64,000 nucleotides of DNA. Origin: Algoriphagus aquimarinus. GTDB lineage: Bacteria > Bacteroidota > Bacteroidia > Cytophagales > Cyclobacteriaceae. The translations under genes were made by a program, and so were the position numbers. Below, piece by piece: positions 39,633 to 49,138 of this stretch; the first letter of the stretch is position 1, and each line of letters begins with the position of its first letter. Location: contig NZ_VORW01000002.1 of the NCBI RefSeq assembly GCF_007997215.1, positions 186,001 through 250,000 of the forward strand. Direction: 5' to 3'. A model generated the notes under the pieces. That model did no database searches and was not told the DNA's origin. It saw only the letters and a list, made by a program, of their open reading frames with translations.

Positions 39633-40057
39633 GACTATAAGTCGGTATGTTTCTGAATCTTGTAGTAGGCATTGAATCGGATGCTGAAATGACTCTGCCG
39701 GATCTTGTAAACCTTTTTATACACAACTAAGAGACGAAAAATATTCCTACGGTTTGTGGAAAATCAACAGACAGCAGAGATCAATCACCCAAATGACAGA
39801 TTTGATCTACGAATGAAAAGTGGTTTTTTGATTTCTCCCCTTTCTGGGGCAGTTCCTATAAGTTGCCCACTAGTGTTTACTTTGCTTTTGATTGCATCAG
39901 CACCTTTACAGAAAAGTCAGTACCGAGTGCGTTTTCTCCCGGTAACTAGATCGGAATATTTTACCACTTGTAGGTTAAAAAAGGTATTCTGTAGATCACA
40001 CGTGTCAGTTGGATGATCTCTGGGATTTGGTGTTATTTAAAATCCTAAATTTCGATA
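39633..40057. other. Intergenic region between hydrolase and LytS genes
   Basis: No convincing gene. An 86-codon frame at 39756-40016 has a skewed composition and no homologue-like motif. No clear promoter for the histidine kinase was found. Confidence 0.3.
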
Positions 40058-41056
40058 ATGAAACATAATCTCGTATCGCGTCCGGTTTTTTATGCGCTGC
40101 ATGTCCTCTTCTGGCTTTGCTATGGGGCGATATTATTTGCTTCGCTGAGCAACTGGATTAGATCACCCAACGATGTGTGGAAAGCTGTGATCTCTGATGT
40201 GCTGACTTCTTCATCTATAGCCTACATCAATTATTATCTACTTCTGCCGCGTATTTATAAAAAGGGAAGGTATTCGGCCTATATTTTAGCGTCTATCGCT
40301 TTGGTGGTAATCATTGTTCTCTTGAGGGTGAGCCTTCTGGGTATGACCCATATGTCTGTAACCTACACGTATTTTATCAGGGCAGTTCCGGCTCTTGGGT
40401 TTTATCTCATTACTACGGTGATCTGGTTTTTTGCAAGTATGATTTCGGCACAGAGAAATGCGATAGAACTCCGAAACAGCCAACTGGCTTCTGAACTGAA
40501 GTTTCTCAAGCTTCAGCTGAGTCCGCATTTCCTGTTTAATACGCTGAATAACATTTATTCTATGGCTTATTTCAGTGACAGCAATACTGCTCCTGCAATC
40601 ATGAAGCTGTCCGAGATGATGCGCCATATGCTCTATGAGGATCAGGGAAAGTTTGTTTCGCTTGCCAAAGAAATCTCCTTTATGGAGAATTTCATAGAGC
40701 TCTGGAGACTCAAGCTGGATGAGAAACCCAAAATCATTTTCAAACATAAGGGAGTGAGAGACAGTCATCAGATCGCCCATTTGATCTTTTTGGTTTTCTT
40801 GGAAAATGCCTTCAAACACGGAAATACCATTGATGGAACAATAGAAATCAAGCTACATGTCGATGCCAATGATCAGTTGTTTTTCCATATTAAAAATGAT
40901 GTGATCGATGCCCGCAAAACCGCCGAAGAGGAAAGTGGGGTAGGGCTGTCTAATGTGAAAAAGAGGCTGAATCTGATTTATCCCGGTAAACATGAGTTGA
41001 TCATGGATCAGCAACTCACCTCTTTTGAAGTGAACCTAACCATAAACCTAAAATGA
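40058..41056 (+). CDS. LytS-type sensor histidine kinase
   Basis: A 332-residue membrane kinase with about four hydrophobic segments (near 12-30, 50-65, 75-95, 105-128) and a short linker, then a His_kinase domain: LKLQLSPHFLFNTLNNIYS with His157, the N-box VFLENAFKHG and the G-box GVGLSNVKKRLN. It has no recognisable extracellular sensor domain, as in many Bacteroidota LytS proteins. The stop codon overlaps the start of the response regulator gene (ATGA), so the two are a coupled pair. Confidence 0.93.
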   Translation: MKHNLVSRPVFYALHVLFWLCYGAILFASLSNWIRSPNDVWKAVISDVLTSSSIAYINYYLLLPRIYKKGRYSAYILASIALVVIIVLLRVSLLGMTHMSVTYTYFIRAVPALGFYLITTVIWFFASMISAQRNAIELRNSQLASELKFLKLQLSPHFLFNTLNNIYSMAYFSDSNTAPAIMKLSEMMRHMLYEDQGKFVSLAKEISFMENFIELWRLKLDEKPKIIFKHKGVRDSHQIAHLIFLVFLENAFKHGNTIDGTIEIKLHVDANDQLFFHIKNDVIDARKTAEEESGVGLSNVKKRLNLIYPGKHELIMDQQLTSFEVNLTINLK

Positions 41057-41760
41057 ACTACCAAATCCTAATTGTGGATGATGAACCACCAGCAAGGAAA
41101 TTGCTTTCGGATTATGTGTCCAAAGTAAGTAGTCTGGAGCTGGCAGGAGTGTGTAGCAATGGGGAGGAAGCTTTGGCTTTCCTGAAGGAAAATACGGTGG
41201 ATATCCTATTACTGGATATCCGGATGCCACTGATGACGGGCATGGATGTGCTGAATGAATTGGAAGATAAACCGCTCACCATATTTGTGACTGCCTATGA
41301 GGAGTATGCAGTGAAAGGATATGAGTTGGACGTCATTGATTACCTGGTAAAGCCGGTATCTTTTGAGCGTTTTAGAAAAGCTATTGATAAAGCTGTTGAA
41401 TACCTATCAGTTCAAGTAGTTGCTGAAGAGACAACCGAGAAACTTGATTACTTTTTTCTTAAGACCGATACGAGAATTGTGAAATTTCTCTATTCAGAAG
41501 TTCAGGCCATAGAAGCCCAGCGGGAATACATTAAAATCATCACTCCAACTCGAAAAGTGATGTCATTGGTTTCTCTGACTGGAATTGCCAATGCTTTGCC
41601 GGGAGAATTTGTGCGCATTCATCGCTCCTTCATTATCAACATGCGGCATATCGATGAGGTGCAGTCCAATGAGGTTTTGATAGGAAAAGAGCTATACCCG
41701 ATCAGCCGGAATTATAGGGACGAGTTTTTCAAAAAATTGGGAGACAGGAAGTTGCTGTAA
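41053..41760 (+). CDS. LytTR-family response regulator
   Basis: A 235-residue protein. The receiver domain has acidic pair Asp9/Asp10, phospho-acceptor Asp55 in ILLLDIRMP and Lys in YLVKPVSF. It is followed by a LytTR DNA-binding domain (about 130-235): FLKTDTRIVKFLYSEVQAIEA, then RIHRSFIINMRHI and ELYPISRNYRDEF. It overlaps the kinase gene by 4 bp. It probably regulates neighbouring redox genes, perhaps the cytochrome gene 200 bp downstream; inferred. Confidence 0.94.
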   Translation: MNYQILIVDDEPPARKLLSDYVSKVSSLELAGVCSNGEEALAFLKENTVDILLLDIRMPLMTGMDVLNELEDKPLTIFVTAYEEYAVKGYELDVIDYLVKPVSFERFRKAIDKAVEYLSVQVVAEETTEKLDYFFLKTDTRIVKFLYSEVQAIEAQREYIKIITPTRKVMSLVSLTGIANALPGEFVRIHRSFIINMRHIDEVQSNEVLIGKELYPISRNYRDEFFKKLGDRKLL

Positions 41761-41958
41761 GTTTCTCGGATGCTTTTTTAAGACTAATGGGCTAGTTTAG
41801 TGAGTTTTAAAGTGGGGAAATATTTTCGTTGTTAGCGATTGTTTCTCCTTATAAATAAGATTGATACTTAGGTTTTTAAAGGGGAAAGGACTGTGAACCT
41901 GAATATTCTAGTAGGAATAACTCTTGTATAATTTAACTGTAATAAACCACTGTTTACT

Positions 41959-42588
41959 ATGAAAAACTTCAAAGATTTCAATAGAATAGCCAAGAACAGG
42001 CTGCTGTTACTTTCAAATTTAGTCCTCGTCGGATTGTTGATTTTCTCAGGATATTCCTTTAAAAATAGGCTAAACACTACATCAACTGAGTTGAAAGCTG
42101 AGGAGGTTAAGTCTCTGGAGGCTTTTGTGGATGTATATAAAGTCCTGATGAGCCCTCGCTGTATGAACTGCCACCCGGCAGGAGATATTCCTTTGCAAGG
42201 TGATGAACAAAAACTACATGCCATGTCCCCAATGAGAGGAGTGGATGGCAAAGGTATATTGACACTCAAATGCTCCAATTGTCACGCACCCGAAGGTGTT
42301 CCCGGAGAGCATACGCCTCCGGGCAATCCCGAATGGCATTTACCGCCTGCGGATATGAAAATGGTTTTTGAAGGTAAATCTCCCAGAGAGCTTGCACTTC
42401 AGTTAGTTGATCCGGAGAGAAATGGACATAAGGATATGGAGGCCTTGAAAGCTCATGCAGATGATGGTCTGGTAAAAGAAGGCTGGACAATGGGAGGGGA
42501 CAGAGCTTTGCCCCCGTTAAGCTATGAGGAATTTAAAGAAGCTTGGCTGACCTGGATAGAAAATGGAGCCGTGGCAACGGCGGAATAG
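41959..42588 (+). CDS. Membrane-anchored two-CxxCH cytochrome-like protein
   Basis: A 209-residue protein with an N-terminal hydrophobic anchor (about 14-34) and two haem-type CxxCH motifs: CMNCH at 68-72 and CSNCH at 105-109. A mid-region (NPEWHLPPADMKMVFEGKSP) and end (LPPLSYEEFKEAWLTWIENGA) match the cytochrome-like proteins that are often annotated as an isoquinoline 1-oxidoreductase subunit in Bacteroidota. With the Tat-exported Mo-hydroxylase 11-16 kb away, it is a candidate periplasmic electron acceptor; this is an inference. Haem attachment needs no further genes here. Confidence 0.8.
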   Translation: MKNFKDFNRIAKNRLLLLSNLVLVGLLIFSGYSFKNRLNTTSTELKAEEVKSLEAFVDVYKVLMSPRCMNCHPAGDIPLQGDEQKLHAMSPMRGVDGKGILTLKCSNCHAPEGVPGEHTPPGNPEWHLPPADMKMVFEGKSPRELALQLVDPERNGHKDMEALKAHADDGLVKEGWTMGGDRALPPLSYEEFKEAWLTWIENGAVATAE

Positions 42589-42616
42589 GAGGTAAGAATA
42601 ACTACATTTAAAAAGA

Positions 42617-42663
42617 AACTGAAGCCAAATCATTAAGTTTTAACTTTTTATTCGGCTTCAGTT
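42617..42663. terminator. Hairpin terminator after cytochrome gene
   Basis: A perfect 10-bp inverted repeat, AACTGAAGCC (42617-42626) with GGCTTCAGTT (42654-42663), and a 27-base loop, followed by TATTTTT. It ends the LytS/LytTR/cytochrome run. Confidence 0.6.
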
Positions 42664-42834
42664 ATTTTTCCTGTTCTTCCAAGGACTGATTTAGGATTTT
42701 TAATCAGCCTATATTTAAAGTTGCAGGGCTTATGCTCCACTTCTAGGAAGTTTTTTCATGGAGAATTATTAGTATGCCTCGCAAAATTTCACCTGACTAG
42801 GTTCCTAAAGAGAAGGTTTTATAGGTTAAAGATT

Positions 42835-43884
42835 TTAGAGTGAAGCCATGTCGATCACAAAGCGATACTTGACATCGCCTTTTTCCAATCGCTCAAATGC
42901 CTCATTCACTTCTTGCATTGCAATGATCTCAGAATCTGCCGTGATGTTATGTTCATAGCAGAAGTTCAGCATTTCCTGCGTCTCTGCAATGCCTCCAATA
43001 TTTGACCCAGCGAAACTTTTTCTTCCCATGATGATATTGAAAGCACCGACTTCCAGTGGTTCAGGAGGAAGTCCGACCAATACTACTGTACCGTCATGTT
43101 TCAATAAATTCAGGTAGGAATTCACATCATGCTTTGCAGAAACAGTATCAATGATAAAATGTAGCTGTGCAGTGTATTTTGACATTTCCTCAGAATTGCT
43201 GGAAAGGACGGCAAAGTCGGCACCTAGACGTTTTGCGTCCTCAACTTTAGAAGGGGAGGTAGTAAAAACTGTGACTTCAGCACCCATGGCCTTGGCGATC
43301 TTGATAGCCATATGGCCAAGACCGCCGATTCCCAAAATCCCTACTTTTTTTCCAGGTCCTGCATTCCAGTGTTTCAAAGGAGAGTAAACGGTAATTCCTG
43401 CGCATAGTAAGGGAGCCGCTGCCCCCAGATTTTCAAAATTTGGCATGTGCAGCATGTATCTCTGATCACATACATAAGACTTGGAAAATCCCCCAAATGT
43501 GGCACCTCCAAGGTGTCTGTCTGGTGAATTGAAGGAGAAAGTCACTCCTTTTTCGCAGAACATTTCAAGATCCTCCTCGTAACTTTCGCAGTGACCACAG
43601 CTGTCAACGATGCAGCCAACTCCCGCGAGTTCACCGACTTTAAAAGAAGTTACTTGATCCCCAACTCGGGTTACTCTTCCGAGAATCTCATGCCCTGGGA
43701 CAATTGGGAATATGGTCCCACCGAAGTCATTCTTAATTTGATGTAGATCCGAATGGCAGATTCCGCAGTAAAGGACTTCCATCTCTACATCAGTAGGAAG
43801 AAGTTCTCTGCGTTTGATTTCCATTTCATGCAAAGGTGTGCCCTCTGTTTCTGATCCGTATGCTTTACTAGTGGTTGTTTCCAT
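42835..43884 (-). CDS. Zinc-dependent NAD(P) alcohol dehydrogenase (YahK/cinnamyl-alcohol type)
   Basis: A 349-residue medium-chain dehydrogenase. Catalytic zinc ligands Cys40, His65-Glu66 (GHE) are present in YCGICHSDLH and VPGHEILGR. The structural-zinc lobe has Cys96, Cys99 and Cys110, but the position of the third of the usual four Cys is Tyr102 (CESYEE). The Rossmann motif is GILGIGGLGH (182-191). Relatives reduce a wide range of aldehydes with NADPH. It is the last gene of the AKR-cupin-ADH operon (10 bp after the cupin). Confidence 0.92.
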   Translation of the reverse strand: METTTSKAYGSETEGTPLHEMEIKRRELLPTDVEMEVLYCGICHSDLHQIKNDFGGTIFPIVPGHEILGRVTRVGDQVTSFKVGELAGVGCIVDSCGHCESYEEDLEMFCEKGVTFSFNSPDRHLGGATFGGFSKSYVCDQRYMLHMPNFENLGAAAPLLCAGITVYSPLKHWNAGPGKKVGILGIGGLGHMAIKIAKAMGAEVTVFTTSPSKVEDAKRLGADFAVLSSNSEEMSKYTAQLHFIIDTVSAKHDVNSYLNLLKHDGTVVLVGLPPEPLEVGAFNIIMGRKSFAGSNIGGIAETQEMLNFCYEHNITADSEIIAMQEVNEAFERLEKGDVKYRFVIDMASL

Positions 43885-43894
43885 TGATTTGGTT

Positions 43895-44284
43895 TTAAAA
43901 TTTCGATTTATATTCTTCTTCTGTGACAGGATCTAGCCACTCTGTCCTGTCCGTTTTACTTCCGGGAACGATGGCGATATGCCGCATCGCTTTTTCTTTT
44001 GAAGCACCATGCCAGTGAATCACATCAACAGGAATTTGGACCACATCACCCTCTTGGATAACCTGAATTGCTTTTCCCTTTTCCTGATAATAACCTATCC
44101 CATCAGTGACAACAAGAATTTGCCCATTGGTATGAGTATGCCATTTTGTTCTGGCTCCTGCTTCAAAAGACACAATTCCCATAATGGTATTGTAATCTGC
44201 CGGGTTAAGTAACATGTTGACATTGACTGTGCCGGTAAAGTATGCTGATGGAGCGTTACCTCCTTTTTCTTTAAATGAGTTCAT
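43895..44284 (-). CDS. Cupin-domain protein
   Basis: A 129-residue protein from ATG 44284 (MNSFKEKGGNAPSAYF). The longer frame reaching 44362 would run into the AKR gene, while this start leaves 10 bp after its stop at 44295. The cupin metal site is visible: FEAGARTKWHTHTNGQILVVTDGIG (GX5HXHX3-4E-like motif), then QIPVDVIHWHGASK. Such cupins often sit next to carboxymuconolactone decarboxylases or aldo/keto reductases. Reaction unknown. Confidence 0.8.
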   Translation of the reverse strand: MNSFKEKGGNAPSAYFTGTVNVNMLLNPADYNTIMGIVSFEAGARTKWHTHTNGQILVVTDGIGYYQEKGKAIQVIQEGDVVQIPVDVIHWHGASKEKAMRHIAIVPGSKTDRTEWLDPVTEEEYKSKF

Positions 44285-44294
44285 GATTTGTAAT

Positions 44295-45290
<996 letters not shown>

Positions 45291-45408
45291 TCAATGAGTG
45301 CAATTCAGCTAATTTGAAGAGGAATCGAATCATAAAAATCCAAGAGAATCCTTGCTGAAGTGTTACACTACAAATTTTGCGGATTCGTAATTTTTAGAAT
45401 AACTCCAA

Positions 45409-45438
45409 TCAAACAATAGCTTATACTATTCAAACAAT
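45409..45438. promoter_or_regulatory. Direct repeat, candidate AraC operator
   Basis: TCAAACAAT occurs at 45409-45417 and again at 45430-45438, an exact 9-bp direct repeat with a 21-bp period, i.e. two helical turns. It lies between the divergent AKR operon (start 45275) and the AraC gene (start 45725). Direct repeats spaced by 21 bp are the classical arrangement for AraC-family binding. Confidence 0.5.
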
Positions 45439-45724
45439 CGGCATGTTCTCTAGATACTTTCTGGCTCTTGCTTATGCTGTTTTTGGGGTGTAGTTATTTG
45501 AAGTCTGCCAGTTGATAGTATTTTTTACTTTAGTTATTCAAATCAAGCATAGTCGATTGTTGAGGTGAGGAAATGAGCTTTTTATTGATTTATGTTTGAA
45601 AATCGTAAGTTTTGATTTGAATTCTAGTATTTCTTTAAGAGGTGTTTTCGCAATTTTGTATTTGGAATGGTCGTCTGACTGTGTTGGCCCAAATGCTCGT
45701 CCTGTTAGTAAAAAATTAATAACA

Positions 45725-46639
45725 ATGGAAAATTCCGAAAGACTAAATGAGGTCTATCAACCAAAAAACGATTGTGTTCCTGAGGATTTTCAAAATGAGG
45801 TAAAGCATTTCAACCTTTTTCATTTAAAGCCTCTAGAGCCGGGGAAGCCTTTGGTTATTCCTTACAGAAGACGTGATTTTTATAAAATCATGCTGGTGAT
45901 GGGAAATAGTAAAGTGCTATATGCAGATAAGGAGGTAGAGATAAAAAAGCAGGCTTTGTCGTTTTCAAACCCTATGATTCCCTATCAATGGGAACATCTG
46001 GATCGTCACCGAGAGGGAGTTTACTGTATATTCAGTACTGATTTCTTTGATCAGTTTGGGCAGTTCCAACAATATGAGGTTTTCCAAAGTCAGGGTACAC
46101 ATGTGTTCGAATTGTCTGATGAACAAGTGACTGAAGTGAGTTCTGTTTTTGAGAAAGTGGAATCTGAATTCAATTCGGATTACAAGTATAAATACGATCT
46201 GATCAAGAACCTGCTTTTTGAACTGATCCACTTTGGACTGAAATTGCAACCGGCTTCCCAGATTGAAAATAAGCTCAATTCCGCTTCCCGACGGATAGCG
46301 AGCATGTTTTTAGAGCTATTGGAAAGGCAATTCCCTATAGATGACCTACATACCAGCGTGAAACTAAGAACGGCCTCTGATTTTGCAGGTCAGTTAAATG
46401 TCCATGTTAATCATTTGAACCGGGCCTTAAGAGAGGTTACCCAAAAGACAACGACTGCACTAATAGCGGAACGTGTCCTGCAGGAAGCGATGGTGTTATT
46501 GAAATACAGCACCTGGAATATATCAGATATTGCCTACGCTTTAGGTTTTTTAGAAGTGACACATTTCAATAACTTTTTTAAAAAACACACGGTAAAGAAC
46601 CCCACACAGTTCAGGAAATCAGCCCTTTCCGAAAAGTAG
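45725..46639 (+). CDS. AraC-family regulator of the AKR-cupin-ADH operon
   Basis: A 304-residue protein from ATG 45725 (MENSERLNEVY). A longer frame from 45596 adds 43 unusual residues and is less likely. The N-terminal cupin-like domain (about 40-160: PYRRRDFYKIMLVMGNSKVL, then FSNPMIPYQWEH and GVYCIFSTDFFD) fits small-molecule sensing. The C-terminal 100 residues hold two HTHs ending in ALGFLEVTHFNNFFKKHTVKNP. It is the full-length relative of the 142-residue truncated protein at 36386-36814. Likely activator of the divergent operon. Confidence 0.88.
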   Translation: MENSERLNEVYQPKNDCVPEDFQNEVKHFNLFHLKPLEPGKPLVIPYRRRDFYKIMLVMGNSKVLYADKEVEIKKQALSFSNPMIPYQWEHLDRHREGVYCIFSTDFFDQFGQFQQYEVFQSQGTHVFELSDEQVTEVSSVFEKVESEFNSDYKYKYDLIKNLLFELIHFGLKLQPASQIENKLNSASRRIASMFLELLERQFPIDDLHTSVKLRTASDFAGQLNVHVNHLNRALREVTQKTTTALIAERVLQEAMVLLKYSTWNISDIAYALGFLEVTHFNNFFKKHTVKNPTQFRKSALSEK

Positions 46640-46669
46640 AACATATATAGGTTAGTTAACAAGAAAGTC

Positions 46670-46695
46670 CAAGCTCAAGTGGGCTTGTTTTTTTT
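46670..46695 (+). terminator. Rho-independent terminator after AraC gene
   Basis: CAAGCTC (46670-46676) pairs with GGGCTTG (46681-46687, one G-U) around a 4-base loop and is followed by eight T. Confidence 0.8.
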
Positions 46696-46954
46696 AGGAC
46701 TGAACAATTTTATGTTGTTTGGCCGTTCCTGCGGACGGGCTTTTTATTTCAATCTCCTTCGGAGGATTTACTTTTCAATCCCTAACGGAAGTTTAGCAGC
46801 CTGGGATAAGTCAGCTTACGTCTGTATTATTCTGATTTTAACAATTTCAGTGTGATTTTAGTAAAAGGGAGAATGATCTTTAGATGTAGAAGGCTAGTTA
46901 AGCAGGGATGATTTTTTACCCCTGAATTCTTCATTAAGTTAGTCCTTTGGGCTC

Positions 46955-47055
46955 TGGGCGACCGTAAGCTTCCGGCATAAAGCCGCTTGCTGCGCTGCGC
47001 TTTTTATTCCTTTGCCTTCCGGTCTTTGTCGCCCACGGCCTGATGAAGCTTCATA
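46955..47055 (+). ncRNA. Structured leader RNA upstream of radC gene
   Basis: An 8-bp perfect outer stem (46955-46962 with 47028-47035) encloses the core CCGGCATAAAGCC and TTTTTATTCC. The 3' flank is GATGAAGCTTCATAA (12-base palindrome). The same layout with a different outer-stem sequence precedes the ardC-like gene (47834-47952), so the pairing is kept while the bases change. Probable cis-regulatory RNA. I recall a Bacteroidota RNA motif named after radC found before DNA-processing and anti-restriction genes; membership cannot be checked here. Confidence 0.6.
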
Positions 47056-47085
47056 ATTCATTGTTCCACAAAAACGAAAAAGATT

Positions 47086-47556
47086 ATGGAGACTTCCGAA
47101 AGAAAAATTGATTTGTTTGAAGTAGCTGAGATTAAGCTGAGCTACAGTGCAAAAGTAAAGTCATCCCAAAGACCTAGGGTAGCAAGTTCAAGACAGGTGT
47201 ATGAAGTATTTGCAAAGGCTTGGGATCAGGACAGGATAGAGTTTGTAGAGGATTTTAAAGTAATGCTGCTGTCCAGAGCAAACCGGGTGCTGGGTATTGT
47301 GAACATCAGCTCAGGCGGTACAGCAGGGACTGTAGTGGATGTAAAGCTGGTTTATGCAGCTGCCATCAAAGCTAATTCCAGTTCAGTGATTTTAGCGCAT
47401 TGCCATCCGAGTGGGAATCTACTGCCATCTGAACAGGATAAGCGATTGACCCAGCGGATTAAAAAAGCGGGTGAAATCCTGGATATCCCGGTACTTGATC
47501 ATTTGATTATGACTGCTGAAGGATACTATTCATTCGCAGATGAAGGGGAGCTTTAG
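47086..47556 (+). CDS. radC: RadC-like JAB-domain protein
   Basis: A 156-residue protein with the RadC JAMM/JAB core: LLSRANRVLGIVNISSGGTAGT, metal site AHCHPSGN plus downstream Ser/Asp (LLPSEQDKRLTQRIKKAG) and the end LDIPVLDHLIMTAEG. The N-terminal HhH domain of full-length RadC is missing, as in mobile-element RadC proteins. Such genes are common in Bacteroidota integrative elements. It is preceded by a structured leader and followed by a hairpin terminator. Confidence 0.88.
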   Translation: METSERKIDLFEVAEIKLSYSAKVKSSQRPRVASSRQVYEVFAKAWDQDRIEFVEDFKVMLLSRANRVLGIVNISSGGTAGTVVDVKLVYAAAIKANSSSVILAHCHPSGNLLPSEQDKRLTQRIKKAGEILDIPVLDHLIMTAEGYYSFADEGEL

Positions 47557-47573
47557 GGCTCTTCTTCTTTTTT

Positions 47574-47616
47574 TAGCTTCCATGAACTTTCCGTTTCGGA
47601 AAATCCATGGAAGCTA
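47574..47616. terminator. Hairpin terminator after radC gene
   Basis: A perfect 11-bp stem (TAGCTTCCATG at 47574-47584 with its complement at 47606-47616) around a 21-base loop, preceded by a T-rich run. Confidence 0.6.
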
Positions 47617-47833
47617 TTTGTAGGCATTCATTTTTATAAAATCTCGATTGATTGCAGATTTCTATACATGGGTATTTCTACTAATGAACCTTTCATGATC
47701 CTATAGCCATTTGAATGTTGTTTTTAGCTGTTCCAAATGGAATTTATACAATTCGATCATTCAGACTTTTTGATATTTCAAATAAGCCAACAATAGGACT
47801 TATTATTTTTTCCATTCCTTCTTCCGCCAATTT

Positions 47834-47952
47834 AGCCTGATCCCGTCACACGAGGCAAGAGACTACGGCATAAAGCCCACGCGCTTGCCTTTGCTGGTTT
47901 ATTCCGATTCCTCTTGCACTAAGTGCCGGTCTCAGGCTGGTGCAGCTTCATA
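47834..47952 (+). ncRNA. Structured leader RNA upstream of ardC-like gene
   Basis: Outer stem AGCCTGA (47834-47840) with TCAGGCT (47932-47938) and inner stem GCAAGAG (47855-47861) with CTCTTGC (47911-47917) are both perfect. CGGCA (47866-47870) can also pair with TGCCG (47924-47928), which would make a pseudoknot with the inner stem. Core CGGCATAAAGCC, TTTATTCC and 3' AGCTTCATAA are shared with the leader before radC. Probable regulatory RNA. Confidence 0.6.
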
Positions 47953-47982
47953 AGTATTTGTAAAACCAAAACACAAAAGACT

Positions 47983-48969
47983 ATGAAGACGCAAACAAAA
48001 TCATCAGCAACGACACCGGCCAAGAGAAAAAGCCGAAATGATTTAGCAAGAAACAAGGGGACACAAACCGCAAAGGGATTATCGGATATCTATCAAAAGG
48101 TTACCGACCTGATTATTGAGAAGCTGGAGCAGGGGGTGATTCCCTGGAAGCAACCTTGGCATGAGATGGGAATGCCATCCAATTACCTGACAAAGAAACC
48201 CTACAAGGGAATTAATCTGTGGCTATTACTATCCTGTGGCCATCAGTATCCCTACTACCTGACTTTTAAACAGGCTAATTCAATGGGAGGTAAGATCAAG
48301 AAAGGTGCAAAGGCTCTTCCGATCTGCTACTGGAACTTTGCCTTTCGGGACAAGAAGACGGGTAAAGTGATTCCTGAAGATAAGGTCGGGGAATATGATC
48401 TGAAACTGGTGAGTAAATCAGGTTTTCTCAAGGAGTATAAAGTGTTTCCCATAGAACAGATTGAGGGAATAGACTGGGAGTTTCCAGAAATCAGCAAAGA
48501 AGAGCCACTGCCTGTGCCTGATAATGAACAATGCCAGAAGATCTATGAGGAAATGCTTCGGGCTCCTGAGTTGGTCCATTCCGGTTCCTCTGCTTACTAC
48601 CGGGCAGACCTGGATCAGATTACGATGCCAGAGAAAAAACTGTTTGCAACTGCTGAGCAATATTTTGGGGTATTGTACCATGAGGTAGTCCACAGCACAG
48701 GTCACCCTTCCAGATTAAATAGGATAGGAGTTTCAGAACCCCAACAATTTGCGTCTGAAATTTACGGAAAAGAGGAATTGATAGCTGAGATGGGAGCAGG
48801 GTACCTAAACAACCTCACCGGGATATTGGATCAGAACTTACTGGAGAACTCGGCAGCCTATATCCAAAACTGGCTAAACGAACTTCGCAACGATAAGCAC
48901 TTACTGATAGAGGCTGCCAGCAAAGCACAGAAGGCGGTGGATTATATTCTTAATGAATGTCCTTTTTAG
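47983..48969 (+). CDS. ArdC-like antirestriction / zincin protein (DUF1738)
   Basis: A 328-residue protein from ATG 47983 (MKTQTKSSATT); a start 60 bp up lies within the structured leader. It has an ArdC N-terminal ssDNA-binding domain (IYQKVTDLIIEKLEQGVIPW, then GMPSNYLTKKPYKGIN) and a C-terminal metalloprotease-like domain with HEVVHSTGH (HExxHxxGH zinc site) and ELIAEMGAGYL. ArdC-type proteins protect incoming single-stranded plasmid DNA. A degraded second copy of this gene exists at 4417-4471. In this mobile region it fits a conjugative element. Confidence 0.9.
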   Translation: MKTQTKSSATTPAKRKSRNDLARNKGTQTAKGLSDIYQKVTDLIIEKLEQGVIPWKQPWHEMGMPSNYLTKKPYKGINLWLLLSCGHQYPYYLTFKQANSMGGKIKKGAKALPICYWNFAFRDKKTGKVIPEDKVGEYDLKLVSKSGFLKEYKVFPIEQIEGIDWEFPEISKEEPLPVPDNEQCQKIYEEMLRAPELVHSGSSAYYRADLDQITMPEKKLFATAEQYFGVLYHEVVHSTGHPSRLNRIGVSEPQQFASEIYGKEELIAEMGAGYLNNLTGILDQNLLENSAAYIQNWLNELRNDKHLLIEAASKAQKAVDYILNECPF

Positions 48970-49138
48970 GAGTAAGGGGAGAGATCCCCTTTTTTGGTCA
49001 TAACTGAATGCTGAACAGGTTTTGGTCTGTCTAAACTCAGGATTTAAATATGAAAGGATCGAACGTTTGATGTGCCTGCTGAGATGTGCACGATGAAAGC
49101 CTTTAGGACGTATTATTCAATTCTTTAAATTATTGTTT

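Noticed and set aside
39756..40016. 86-codon open frame upstream of the LytS gene
   Set aside because: Composition is unlike a protein, no motif, no leader or neighbour logic; treated as chance.
45596..45724. N-terminal extension of the AraC protein
   Set aside because: The 43 added residues do not resemble the family, and ATG 45725 gives a normal N-terminus.
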